This document shows, one piece after another, positions 1 through 7,012 of a DNA stretch of 14,535 nt. Source of the DNA: an uncultured Oscillospiraceae bacterium (GTDB taxonomy: Bacteria; Bacillota; Clostridia; Oscillospirales; Oscillospiraceae); contig CAKTFW010000039.1 of NCBI GenBank assembly GCA_934561175.1, positions 1 to 14,535 on the forward strand, in the 5' to 3' direction. Made by a program: the position numbers and the translations under genes. The notes beneath the pieces were generated by a model, which had not been told where the DNA came from, made no database searches, and saw nothing but the letters and a program-made list of their open reading frames with translations. Each line of letters begins with the position of its first letter. Within the stretch, counting starts at the first letter, position 1.

Positions 1-960
1 GGACAGGTCTCTGCGAATGTCCGCCGTCATGCGGTCCATCGTGTTTGTATCCTTATCCAGCGCATCCCATTTGTTGACCACAATGATCGCTGCTTTGCCC
101 GCTTCATGTGCCAAGCCCGCAATTTTTGTATCCTGTTCTGTAACGCCCTCATTCGCATCAATCATAATCAGGCAGACATCAGCCCGCTCAATGGCACTGA
201 TCGTGCGCATATTGCTGAATTTTTCAATGGCGTCATCGACTTTGGATTTGCGCCGCATACCTGCAGTGTCAATCAGCAGATATTTCCCATGCTCGTTTTC
301 AAATTCACTGTCAATTGCATCACGGGTCGTACCTGCTACATTGGAAACAATCACACGCTCTTCACCCAAAATCCGGTTGAGCAAACTGGATTTTCCAACA
401 TTTGGTTTGCCGACAATCGCAACTTTGATGCGCTCATTTTCCTCTTCTCCGGTCGGCTCCGGCGGGAAATGCGCAACGCAAAAATCCAGCAAATCGCCAG
501 TGCCGTGGCCATGAATCGCCGACACCTCAATCGGGTCGCCAAGTCCCAATCCATAAAACTCATAGACATCCGGGTTGACACCGCCCGTGCTGTCGCATTT
601 ATTCACCGCCAGCGCAACTGGCTTCCGCGCCCGTTTAAGCATGGCCGCCACTTCCTGATCAGCCGCAGTCATGCCGGTTTTCACATCCGTGACCATGACA
701 ATCACATCCGCCGTCTCAATCGCAATCTCCGCCTGCCGGCGCATGAATTGCAGCATTTCGCTGTCTGTTCCCGGCTCGATGCCGCCGGTATCAATCAGAC
801 GGAACGCGCAGCCGTTCCAATCGCACTCTCCATAAATTCGATCCCGCGTAACACCGGGTGTATCCTCTACAATCGCTGTTCGGCGGCCGGTCAGTTTATT
901 AAACAACATGGACTTGCCCACATTGGGGCGTCCAACAATCGCTACCAAAGGCTTTGCCAT
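1..960 (-). CDS. der: Ribosome-assembly GTPase Der (EngA), N-terminal 320 residues, cut by left edge
   Basis: Der is a tandem-GTPase protein that binds the 50S precursor and is needed for large-subunit maturation. The visible 320 residues carry two complete G domains. The first has a P-loop GRPNVGKS (residues 10-17), DTGG (57-60) and NKCD (120-123). The second has GKPNVGKS (184-191), DTAG (231-234) and NKWD (296-299). The C-terminal KH-like domain, about 115 residues by comparison with the usual length near 435-440, lies beyond the window. The ATG at 960 is preceded by a GGCGGAGAG ribosome binding site, and the protein starts directly at the first G domain as expected. The gene follows the rpmF terminator and has its own promoter. 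Residue 18, right after the first P-loop, is Met where Thr is usual; this is not a Mg-binding residue, so function is probably kept. Confidence 0.97.
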   Translation of the reverse strand, partial: MAKPLVAIVGRPNVGKSMLFNKLTGRRTAIVEDTPGVTRDRIYGECDWNGCAFRLIDTGGIEPGTDSEMLQFMRRQAEIAIETADVIVMVTDVKTGMTAADQEVAAMLKRARKPVALAVNKCDSTGGVNPDVYEFYGLGLGDPIEVSAIHGHGTGDLLDFCVAHFPPEPTGEEENERIKVAIVGKPNVGKSSLLNRILGEERVIVSNVAGTTRDAIDSEFENEHGKYLLIDTAGMRRKSKVDDAIEKFSNMRTISAIERADVCLIMIDANEGVTEQDTKIAGLAHEAGKAAIIVVNKWDALDKDTNTMDRMTADIRRDLS

Positions 961-998
961 CTCTCCGCCATCCTTTCCATTCTTTTCATTATTGTGTT

Positions 999-1027
999 AT
1001 TATTGCATTTTTTATGCATTGGGTCAA
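999..1027 (-). promoter_or_regulatory. Sigma-A type promoter of der
   Basis: Read on the minus strand, a TTGACC -35 box (1022-1027) is followed by a 17-nt spacer and an AATAAT -10 box (999-1004). The predicted start near 992 gives a leader of about 30 nt before the der ATG at 960. It lies just downstream of the rpmF terminator, so der looks independently transcribed. Confidence 0.65.
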
Positions 1028-1054
1028 CTGCAAAATCGTAAAAGGCAAAACTGC

Positions 1055-1088
1055 AAAAAAATAAGGAACGCCTGGTTGGCGTTCCTTA
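1055..1088 (-). terminator. Intrinsic terminator of the DUF177–rpmF operon
   Basis: An 11-bp perfect stem (1062-1072 pairing with 1078-1088, 5-nt loop) is followed on the minus strand by a run of seven T (1055-1061). It begins 11 nt after the rpmF stop codon. Confidence 0.9.
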
Positions 1089-1099
1089 TTCCGGATTGC

Positions 1100-1288
1100 T
1101 TATTCAGCAGCCTTGACCGCAATAACTGTACGGCCATTGTAGGCGCCGCAGGCCTTGCAGGCTCTGTGGGGCATCACGGGTGCGCCGCACTTGGGGCACT
1201 TCACAAAACCGGGCATTTCCAGCTTCCAGACATTGTTGCGTCTGGTATCTCTTCTGGACTTGGAAACTTTACTCTTCGGTACTGCCAT
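1100..1288 (-). CDS. rpmF: 50S ribosomal protein L32
   Basis: This is the small, very basic ribosomal protein L32 of the large subunit, 62 residues, the normal length. It begins MAVPKSKVSKSRRDTRR, the conserved family N-terminus. It is a zinc-ribbon form with four cysteines at 31, 34, 44 and 47 (CPKC and CKAC pairs). The start is fixed by an AAGGAGGTG ribosome binding site 8 nt upstream. It lies 44 nt downstream of the DUF177 gene and the two are almost certainly one transcript, an arrangement very widespread in bacteria. In many genomes plsX follows rpmF; here a terminator follows and the next gene is der. Confidence 0.97.
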   Translation of the reverse strand: MAVPKSKVSKSRRDTRRNNVWKLEMPGFVKCPKCGAPVMPHRACKACGAYNGRTVIAVKAAE

Positions 1289-1332
1289 GGGATGACACCT
1301 CCTTGATCAAAAGCAGCCTGTTCGGCATCTTG

Positions 1333-1833
1333 TTATTTCTCGAAAAATTTCTGCAATACGGCCAGTCTGGGGTCCGCCGCAGGGCGGCACTGACATGGTC
1401 CGTCATTGAGGTCTTTTCCGCAGGTTGGACACAGTCCTTTACAGTCAGGACTGCAGAGCATCTTTGCATCCATGTTGAGCACAAATACCGTGCGGACAAT
1501 CTCGTCCAGATCTGCGTCATTTCCCTTCAACAGGAAGATGGTCTCATCTTCATTTTCTTCAGCCTGCAGCTCCGTCACCAGAATTGCCTCCAGCGGGAAC
1601 CGCACATTCTGAACAAAGGTTTTTGCGCAGCGATCACAAACGCAGTCCAGCCGCGCCGTAACCGCACCGGTCATCTGCAAGACCCCTGCTGTGTTTCGTA
1701 CTGTTCCGCTGGCCTGAACCGGGGACTGAGCCGGACATACCGTGCCGAACTCCAGATCACTGAGATCCAGTGCCGTTTCAAACGGTACAGAACTTCCGGG
1801 GCTGTCGATGATCTTTGCAAGGCTCAAATACAT
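1333..1833 (-). CDS. DUF177 (YceD/YlbN) family protein linked to rpmF
   Basis: A 166-residue protein of the DUF177 family, called YceD in Escherichia coli and YlbN in Bacillus. The family is linked to 23S rRNA and 50S accumulation and is nearly always encoded directly before rpmF, as here. Its diagnostic features are a mid-protein CVCDRC segment and a C-terminal cysteine cluster (CSPDCKGLCPTCGKDL, then CQC), which suggest metal binding. I chose the ATG at 1833, giving MYLSLAKIIDSPG, because it has GGAGCAGGTGAG just upstream. The ATG at 1851 would begin only about 9 nt after the predicted transcription start and has no ribosome binding site. Longer open frames up to 2010 run through the promoter and into the divergent rluA gene, so they are not real. 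Confidence 0.92.
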   Translation of the reverse strand: MYLSLAKIIDSPGSSVPFETALDLSDLEFGTVCPAQSPVQASGTVRNTAGVLQMTGAVTARLDCVCDRCAKTFVQNVRFPLEAILVTELQAEENEDETIFLLKGNDADLDEIVRTVFVLNMDAKMLCSPDCKGLCPTCGKDLNDGPCQCRPAADPRLAVLQKFFEK

Positions 1834-1866
1834 GCTGCTCACCTGCTCCATAGTCGTGCATCGGCT

Positions 1867-1895
1867 ATTATACCGGTAAACCTTCATAAAGTCAA
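1867..1895 (-). promoter_or_regulatory. Strong sigma-A promoter of DUF177–rpmF
   Basis: On the minus strand, TTGACT (1890-1895) and a perfect TATAAT (1867-1872) are separated by exactly 17 nt. The predicted start is near 1860, leaving a 27-nt leader before the ATG at 1833. It helps decide the start codon of the DUF177 gene. Confidence 0.85.
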
Positions 1896-1926
1896 ACATT
1901 TTTTGAAATTTTTTATTGCGCTCAGA

Positions 1927-1955
1927 TTGACTTTTCCCGGAAAAACATGCATAGT
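1927..1955 (+). promoter_or_regulatory. Sigma-A type promoter of the RluA-family gene
   Basis: TTGACT (1927-1932), a 17-nt spacer and CATAGT (1950-1955) stand upstream of the ATG at 1985, which has an AGGAGGG ribosome binding site. It is divergent from the DUF177–rpmF promoter, with about 30 nt between the two -35 boxes. Confidence 0.55.
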
Positions 1956-1984
1956 TAAGTGCAGTAATATCAGGAGGGAATTGC

Positions 1985-2959
1985 ATGAAGGAATATGTCA
2001 TCGGTGCCAACGATGCGAATCAACGGCTCGACCGTTTTCTCGCAAAAAATATTCCCCTGCTTCCCGCTTCGTTGGCGCAAAAATATATCCGTCTCGGCCG
2101 CGTTAAGCGCAATGGAAAAAAAGCCGCTAGAGACACCCGCCTGGTACAGGGCGATCAGCTTCAGCTTTACCTGAATGATGAATTTTTTGAAGCGCCGCGT
2201 GCGGATAACGGTTACCTGACGGTCAGTACGCCAAAACTGAACCTGGTTTACGAAGATGACAATATTCTATTAGTGGATAAACGCCCCGGTCTTGCCGTGC
2301 ATCCTCACGATGGCGCTGAGTATGGAAAAACTTTGATCGACCATATTCAGGCCTATCTCTATGCCAAGCGGGAATGGAATCCCCGAATGGAAAATGCATT
2401 TGCTCCCGCTCTGTGCAACCGCATTGACCGCAACACCGGCGGCATTGTCATCGCCGCCAAAAATGCTGAAGCGCTGCGGATCATGAATCAGAAAATCAAA
2501 GACCGCGAAATCGAGAAATATTATCTCTGTATCGTCCACGGGACGCCCCGTCCCGCTGCCGGTACACTGAAGGGGTATCTGTTCAAAGACGCTGTCAAGA
2601 ACCGCGTCTATGTGACGGACACCCCACAGAAGGGCGCTAAAACGGCAATCACGACCTATCGTACACTGCGCAGTCAGAATGGCCTTTCCCTTTTGGAATG
2701 CGAATTGGAGACCGGCCGCACCCATCAGATCCGCGCCAGCCTGGCGCACGCCGGACATCCACTGCTCGGTGATGGAAAATATGGGAAGCTGGACAAACAC
2801 TACAACCGTAAATACCAGGCACTCTACTCTTACCGGCTGCGTTTTTCCTTTACAACCGATGCCGGTTGTCTTGCGCCGCTGAACGGCCGAACCTTCTGTG
2901 TTTCCGAGGTTCCGTTTGTTGCAGAATATTTCGGCTGCAGCCTGCAGGAGCTGCTGTAA
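1985..2959 (+). CDS. RluA-family 23S rRNA/tRNA pseudouridine synthase
   Basis: A 324-residue enzyme that isomerises specific uridines to pseudouridine in structured RNA; the exact target site cannot be told from sequence. An N-terminal S4 RNA-binding domain (about residues 12-75) is followed by the RluA catalytic domain. The catalytic motif reads CNRIDRNTGG with Asp148 as the nucleophile; many relatives have HRLDRxTSG here, so this belongs to a variant subgroup. A second family motif, ETGRTHQIR, followed by GHPLLGDGKYG, is present. The ATG at 1985 sits behind a strong AGGAGGG. The gene is divergent from DUF177–rpmF and 142 nt ahead of potA on the same strand. No clear terminator separates it from pot, so some read-through is possible. 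The domain order (S4 then catalytic domain) is that of RluC/RluD rather than RluA itself. Confidence 0.93.
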   Translation: MKEYVIGANDANQRLDRFLAKNIPLLPASLAQKYIRLGRVKRNGKKAARDTRLVQGDQLQLYLNDEFFEAPRADNGYLTVSTPKLNLVYEDDNILLVDKRPGLAVHPHDGAEYGKTLIDHIQAYLYAKREWNPRMENAFAPALCNRIDRNTGGIVIAAKNAEALRIMNQKIKDREIEKYYLCIVHGTPRPAAGTLKGYLFKDAVKNRVYVTDTPQKGAKTAITTYRTLRSQNGLSLLECELETGRTHQIRASLAHAGHPLLGDGKYGKLDKHYNRKYQALYSYRLRFSFTTDAGCLAPLNGRTFCVSEVPFVAEYFGCSLQELL

Positions 2960-2989
2960 AAATTTGTCGGATATTTGTTAAAATATTTA

Positions 2990-3018
2990 TTGACATCCAG
3001 GTGCCCAGCCTTTATATT
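2990..3018 (+). promoter_or_regulatory. Strong sigma-A promoter of potABCD
   Basis: A perfect TTGACA (2990-2995), a 17-nt spacer and TATATT (3013-3018) precede potA. An almost purely A/T tract (about 2972-2989) lies immediately upstream of the -35 box and could act as an UP element. The predicted start is near 3025, giving a leader of about 77 nt. Confidence 0.8.
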
Positions 3019-3024
3019 TCAATC

Positions 3025-3042
3025 AATGGCTTTTTAGCCATT
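3025..3042 (+). promoter_or_regulatory. Stem-loop at the predicted 5' end of the pot mRNA
   Basis: AATGGCT (3025-3031) pairs with AGCCATT (3036-3042) across a TTTT loop, giving seven perfect base pairs. No T-run follows, so it is not an obvious terminator. It begins at or next to the predicted transcription start of potA, so the mRNA may start with this hairpin, a known way to protect 5' ends from decay. That role is inference. Confidence 0.45.
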
Positions 3043-3101
3043 CTTGTGGTTTTCAGATGGGCCACATACAATTTTGTAAATGGGGAAACGGGGGAGGATC
3101 A

Positions 3102-4229
3102 ATGTCCAAAGCGCTCATCCGCTTGTCGGATTTAACCATGGTGTTCGACGGAGAAACCGTACTCGATCATCTCAACTTAACGATCAATGACAGTGAGTTT
3201 CTTACATTGCTCGGTCCGAGTGGATGCGGTAAAACCACAACGCTCCGGATTATCGGCGGCTTTCAGGAGCCGACGGCGGGCGATGTTTTTTTTGATGGTG
3301 CCAGAATCAATGAGGTTCCACCTTACAAGCGGCAAATCAACACTGTTTTTCAGAAATATGCACTCTTCCCACACCTGGATGTTTATGACAACATCGCTTT
3401 CGGTCTGCGGGTTGCCAAGCTTCCAAAGGAAGAAATTCATTCCCGTGTAACCGAGATGCTCTCAATCATCAACCTTTCCGGTTTTGAAAATCGAAAGGTT
3501 GCCTCCCTTTCCGGCGGGCAGCAGCAGCGCGTTGCAATCGCGCGTGCACTGGTCAACCGGCCAAAGGTCCTGCTTCTGGATGAGCCACTCGGCGCGCTTG
3601 ACCTGCGGCTGCGCAAGGACATGCAAAACGAGCTGAAACGCATTCAGCAGGCTATGGGAATCACTTTTATTTATGTAACACACGACCAGGAAGAAGCGCT
3701 CACCATGTCTGACACCGTCGTCGTCATGGATAAGGGCCACATCCAGCAGGTTGGTACGCCGGAAGATATATACAATGAGCCACAGAACGCATTTGTTGCC
3801 GATTTCATCGGCGAGAGTAACATTCTCGATGGCATCATGCGGGAAGATTACTGTGTGGAATTTTTCGGACATCAATACCAATGCCTCGATAAAGGCTTTG
3901 CCCCCAACGAACCTGTCGATGTCGTCATCCGTCCGGAGGATATTGATATCGTTCATGCGCAGCAGGGTCTGCTCACCGGTTCCGTCACCAATGTCACCTT
4001 CAAAGGCGTACATTATGATATTATTGTCGATCTCGGCGGTTTCAAATGGCTGATTCAGACTACTGATTACCAGCCCGTCGGCGCACAGATCGGGATTCAG
4101 CTGGATCCCGATGCAATCCATGTTATGAAAAAGAGCGAATACTCCGATCAATTTGGCGATTACAGCTCCTACTCCGAGGAATACGACGAGCTGGACGCAG
4201 ATCCGGAGGGCGAAGAAGATGAAGCGTAA
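3102..4229 (+). CDS. potA: Spermidine/putrescine ABC transporter ATP-binding protein PotA
   Basis: This is the ATPase that powers polyamine uptake through PotB/PotC. It is 375 residues long, with Walker A GPSGCGKTT (38-46), Q-loop Gln84, signature LSGGQQQR (136-143), Walker B LLLDEP (157-162) and switch His194, followed by a regulatory TOBE-type domain (about 240-344). The start is the ATG at 3102, behind GGGGGAGG; an in-frame ATG at 3057 lacks a ribosome binding site and would add 15 residues before the normal N-terminus. The last 31 residues (345-375) are unusual: 14 Asp/Glu and 4 Tyr with no basic residue, beyond where the family normally ends. The DNA of this tail holds the potB ribosome binding site, and the two reading frames overlap by 11 nt. 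Substrate is assigned from the complete potABCD gene set; putrescine versus spermidine cannot be decided. Confidence 0.95.
   Translation: MSKALIRLSDLTMVFDGETVLDHLNLTINDSEFLTLLGPSGCGKTTTLRIIGGFQEPTAGDVFFDGARINEVPPYKRQINTVFQKYALFPHLDVYDNIAFGLRVAKLPKEEIHSRVTEMLSIINLSGFENRKVASLSGGQQQRVAIARALVNRPKVLLLDEPLGALDLRLRKDMQNELKRIQQAMGITFIYVTHDQEEALTMSDTVVVMDKGHIQQVGTPEDIYNEPQNAFVADFIGESNILDGIMREDYCVEFFGHQYQCLDKGFAPNEPVDVVIRPEDIDIVHAQQGLLTGSVTNVTFKGVHYDIIVDLGGFKWLIQTTDYQPVGAQIGIQLDPDAIHVMKKSEYSDQFGDYSSYSEEYDELDADPEGEEDEA
4205..4210 (+). promoter_or_regulatory. potB ribosome binding site inside potA
   Basis: GGAGGG lies 8 nt before the ATG at 4219. It selects MKRKLLSAPYL as the PotB start over an in-frame ATG at 4153 that has no such site and would add 22 residues ahead of the first membrane segment. 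Confidence 0.75.
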
Positions 4230-5034
4230 ACTGCTTTCCGCCCCCTATCTGGTCTGGATGGTAATTTTCACCATCGTACCGCTGGGACTTGTTTTTTATT
4301 TTGCGTTGACCGATGTCAATACCGGTGCCTTTACATTGGCAAATTTATCAAAGATCACCGAATACAGTGCAATCTTTGGCCGCTCGATCTGGTATGCGAT
4401 CGTCGCGACTCTGATCTGTCTGCTGGTTGGCTATCCGGTTGCTTATGTCATTGCCCAGTCTAGCCCTACTATGCAGCGGATTCTGTATATGCTGGTCACG
4501 CTGCCCCTGTGTATGAGCTTTTTACTGCGTACCACCGCATGGGTCGCATACATGCAGGATACCGGAATCATCAACAACTTTCTCGGTCTGTTCGGCATCG
4601 GTCCGCTGCCGCTGATCCGCAACGCCGGCGCGGTCATTCTGGGCATGGTTTACAACTACCTTCCCTTCATGATTATGCCGCTTTATTCCGTCATTATGAA
4701 AATCGATCATCGCCTGATCGAAGCTGCACAGGATCTCGGCTGCAACCATCGCAAAGTCTTTTCCAAAGTGATTCTGCCGCTTTCAATTCCCGGCATTATC
4801 TCCGGTTTGACTATGGTATTTGTTCCAGCCGTTTCAACCTTCTATATTTCGCAGAAGCTCGGCTCCACCTCCACCATTATGATCGGCGATGTCATTGAGA
4901 GCCAGTTCAAGACCTCTTACAATCCCAATCTCGGTGCAGCCATGAGTCTGGTTTTGATGGTACTTATCTTCCTCTGCGTCGGCATCATGAACCGTTTTGC
5001 CGGAGATGACAAGGAGGAGATTGTTACCATATGA
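4219..5034 (+). CDS. potB: Spermidine/putrescine ABC transporter permease PotB
   Basis: One of two membrane subunits that form the polyamine channel. It is 271 residues with about six hydrophobic helices, the first at residues 8-30, the usual size for the family. The cytoplasmic coupling loop that docks on PotA is clear: EAAQDLGCNHRKVF followed by ILPLSIPGI, a full EAA motif with its Leu-Pro pair. The start at 4219 overlaps the end of potA by 11 nt. The stop overlaps the potC start in an ATGA junction, so translation is probably coupled along the operon. Confidence 0.95.
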   Translation: MKRKLLSAPYLVWMVIFTIVPLGLVFYFALTDVNTGAFTLANLSKITEYSAIFGRSIWYAIVATLICLLVGYPVAYVIAQSSPTMQRILYMLVTLPLCMSFLLRTTAWVAYMQDTGIINNFLGLFGIGPLPLIRNAGAVILGMVYNYLPFMIMPLYSVIMKIDHRLIEAAQDLGCNHRKVFSKVILPLSIPGIISGLTMVFVPAVSTFYISQKLGSTSTIMIGDVIESQFKTSYNPNLGAAMSLVLMVLIFLCVGIMNRFAGDDKEEIVTI

Positions 5035-5843
5035 AAAAGTTCAGTCGGGTCTATACCTTTTTGGTCTTATTGTTCCTCTATGCACCGATCATCGTATTGA
5101 TCGTCGCATCGTTCAACACCGGCAAGGATATCACAACCTTCGATGGCTTCACATTCGCCCGCTACGGCCAGTTAATGCGAGACCGCACCTTACTGCCGCT
5201 GCTTGGTAATTCCATTCTGGTTGCGATACTCTCCAGTTTAATCGCCACCGTACTCGGCACGGCTGCCGCACTGGGGATTTGTTCCATGCGCCGCCGCAGT
5301 CGTAACCTTGTTATGTCCGTCACCAACATTCCGCTGACCAATCCGGAAATTGTCACCGGTATTTCGCTGGCGCTGCTGTTTGTCTTTCTTGGCACACTAC
5401 TGAAGCTGCATACCGTTCTGGGCTTCGCAACGCTGCTGATCGCCCATGTCACTTTCAATTTACCTTATGTGATTCTTTCGGTCATGCCGAAGTTGTCCCA
5501 GATGGATCCCAATCTCAACGAAGCCGCGCTGGATCTTGGATGTACGCCGATTCAGGCATTTTTCCGCGTGATAATTCACGAAATTATGCCCGGCATTGTC
5601 TCCGGTGCGATTATGGCTTTCACCATGAGCCTGGATGACTTTGTCATCAGCTATTTTGTCTACGGTCCGACTTTTGTCACGCTTCCCGTGGAAATTTACA
5701 ACTATACAAAGAAGCCGCTTCAGCCAAAAATTTACGCGCTGTTTACACTTTTGTTCCTGCTTATTCTGATCGTTATGATTCTGATGAATATCATGCAGAT
5801 TCGGGATGAAAAGCGCAAACAGGCTCAGCGGTTCAGCCACTAA
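5031..5843 (+). CDS. potC: Spermidine/putrescine ABC transporter permease PotC
   Basis: The second membrane subunit of the polyamine importer, 270 residues with about six hydrophobic segments; the first follows the short MKKFSR start. The start ATG at 5031 overlaps the potB stop by 4 nt and is preceded by AAGGAGGAG. The EAA coupling loop is EAALDLGCTPIQAFF followed by VIIHEIMPGI: the Leu-Pro pair typical of this motif is replaced by Ile-His, although a later Pro-Gly is kept. This may slightly alter contact with PotA. The gene ends 25 nt before the PotD start. Confidence 0.95.
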   Translation: MKKFSRVYTFLVLLFLYAPIIVLIVASFNTGKDITTFDGFTFARYGQLMRDRTLLPLLGNSILVAILSSLIATVLGTAAALGICSMRRRSRNLVMSVTNIPLTNPEIVTGISLALLFVFLGTLLKLHTVLGFATLLIAHVTFNLPYVILSVMPKLSQMDPNLNEAALDLGCTPIQAFFRVIIHEIMPGIVSGAIMAFTMSLDDFVISYFVYGPTFVTLPVEIYNYTKKPLQPKIYALFTLLFLLILIVMILMNIMQIRDEKRKQAQRFSH

Positions 5844-5868
5844 TGACGAGAAAAGGAGCAACAACGAA

Positions 5869-6954
5869 TTGAAAAAACACATCATTTCCATTTTCGCAAT
5901 CCTCGCGATGGCCGTCAGCTTCACCGCAATGTTGTCAGGATGCGGGAGTGACAGCGATTCTGTCACAATCAATGTTTACAACTGGGGGCAGTACATCTCC
6001 GAAGGTGATGATGACTGTATCGATGTCATCGCCGAGTTCGAAGACGCCTACCCGAATATTCATGTGAACTACACCACTTATGACAGCAATGAAACCATGT
6101 ATACCAAGCTCAAAACCGGTGGTGTTTCCTACGATGTGGTAATTCCGTCTGACTATATGATTGCCCGGCTGATCGATGAGGATATGCTGCTGGAACTGAA
6201 TTACGATAACATTCCCAACTACCAGTATATTGATGACACCTTCCGGAACACCGCTTATGATCCGGAAAACAAGTATTCCGTCCCCTACACCTGGGGTACC
6301 ACCGGTATTATCTATAACACAAAATATGTGGACGAGCCAACTGGCTGGGAAGCGCTTTGGGATGAGCGCTATGCAGGTAAAATTCTGATGTTTGATAACT
6401 CCAGAGATGCGTTTGGTATTGCCGAATCGCTGCTTGGCTACAGTCTGAACACTGAAGATCCCACAGAATTGGAGGCCTGCCGCGATCTTCTTGCGCAGCA
6501 AAAGCCATTGGTACAGCAATATGTCATGGATCAGATTTTCAATCTGATGGAAAATGAAGAGGCCTGGATTGCCCCTTACTACGCCGGTGATTTTCTGACC
6601 ATGGTCGCCGAAAACGAGGATCTCGCCTGGTACCTCCCGCAGGATCAGGGCTTCAACTCGTTTATTGATGCTATGTGTATCCCCGTTGGCTGTGAGCATA
6701 AGGAAGAAGCGGAAACCTTCATCAACTTCCTGTGCAAGCCGGAGATCGCCGGTCAGAACATGAGCTGGGTCGGTTATGCCACGCCGGAGACCGCCGCAAA
6801 AGAGTATCAGGATCCAGAAATTGCCGAAAGTCCGGTTGCTTACCCGGACGCCGAAGTTTTCAAGAAAGGTGAAAACTTCCTGTTCCTTCAGCCTGCCACC
6901 AACCAGCTGATGGATTCGCTGTTTCTGGAGGCAAAAGCAACGGCTTCCAATTGA
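5869..6954 (+). CDS. potD: Spermidine/putrescine-binding lipoprotein PotD
   Basis: The extracellular receptor that delivers polyamines to PotBC. In Gram-positives it is anchored by lipid. I choose the TTG at 5869 as start: AAAAGGAG ends 10 nt upstream and the product then opens with a normal lipoprotein signal (KK, a hydrophobic stretch, then lipobox LSGC with Cys25). The only upstream ATG (5806) lies inside potC and would put 21 polar residues before the signal, so I reject it. Length is 361 residues, typical of the family. The mature protein begins with the conserved YNWGQYIS segment that contributes to the polyamine pocket, and VPYTWGTTGIIYN matches the hinge-side region. It is the last gene of the operon and is followed by a strong terminator. 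Confidence 0.94.
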   Translation: MKKHIISIFAILAMAVSFTAMLSGCGSDSDSVTINVYNWGQYISEGDDDCIDVIAEFEDAYPNIHVNYTTYDSNETMYTKLKTGGVSYDVVIPSDYMIARLIDEDMLLELNYDNIPNYQYIDDTFRNTAYDPENKYSVPYTWGTTGIIYNTKYVDEPTGWEALWDERYAGKILMFDNSRDAFGIAESLLGYSLNTEDPTELEACRDLLAQQKPLVQQYVMDQIFNLMENEEAWIAPYYAGDFLTMVAENEDLAWYLPQDQGFNSFIDAMCIPVGCEHKEEAETFINFLCKPEIAGQNMSWVGYATPETAAKEYQDPEIAESPVAYPDAEVFKKGENFLFLQPATNQLMDSLFLEAKATASN

Positions 6955-6966
6955 TCTGTAAATACG

Positions 6967-7005
6967 AAAAACGCGTGTACACCATTTGGTGTACACGCGT
7001 TTTTT
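6967..7005. terminator. Bidirectional terminator between potD and rbr
   Basis: A perfect 17-bp stem (6967-6983 with 6988-7004) with an ATTT loop is flanked by T-runs on both strands. It starts 12 nt after the potD stop and lies 8 nt past the rbr stop, so it can end both convergent transcripts. Confidence 0.93.
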
Positions 7006-7012
7006 ATCAAAC

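Noticed and set aside
106..1041. A 311-codon plus-strand open frame opposite der
   Set aside because: It is fully antisense to an unambiguous Der protein and has no recognisable domain or good start site.
1834..2010. Longer N-terminus for the DUF177 protein
   Set aside because: It would be translated from DNA upstream of a near-perfect promoter and overlaps the divergent gene.
1180..2106. A 308-codon plus-strand open frame over rpmF and the DUF177 gene
   Set aside because: It is antisense to two conserved genes and runs through the divergent promoters into the start of the pseudouridine synthase gene.
3462..4151. A 229-codon minus-strand open frame inside potA
   Set aside because: It mirrors PotA coding sequence, with no ribosome binding site and no family resemblance.
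5806..5868. Upstream ATG for potD
   Set aside because: It lies inside potC and would place polar residues before the lipoprotein signal; the TTG at 5869 has a proper ribosome binding site.
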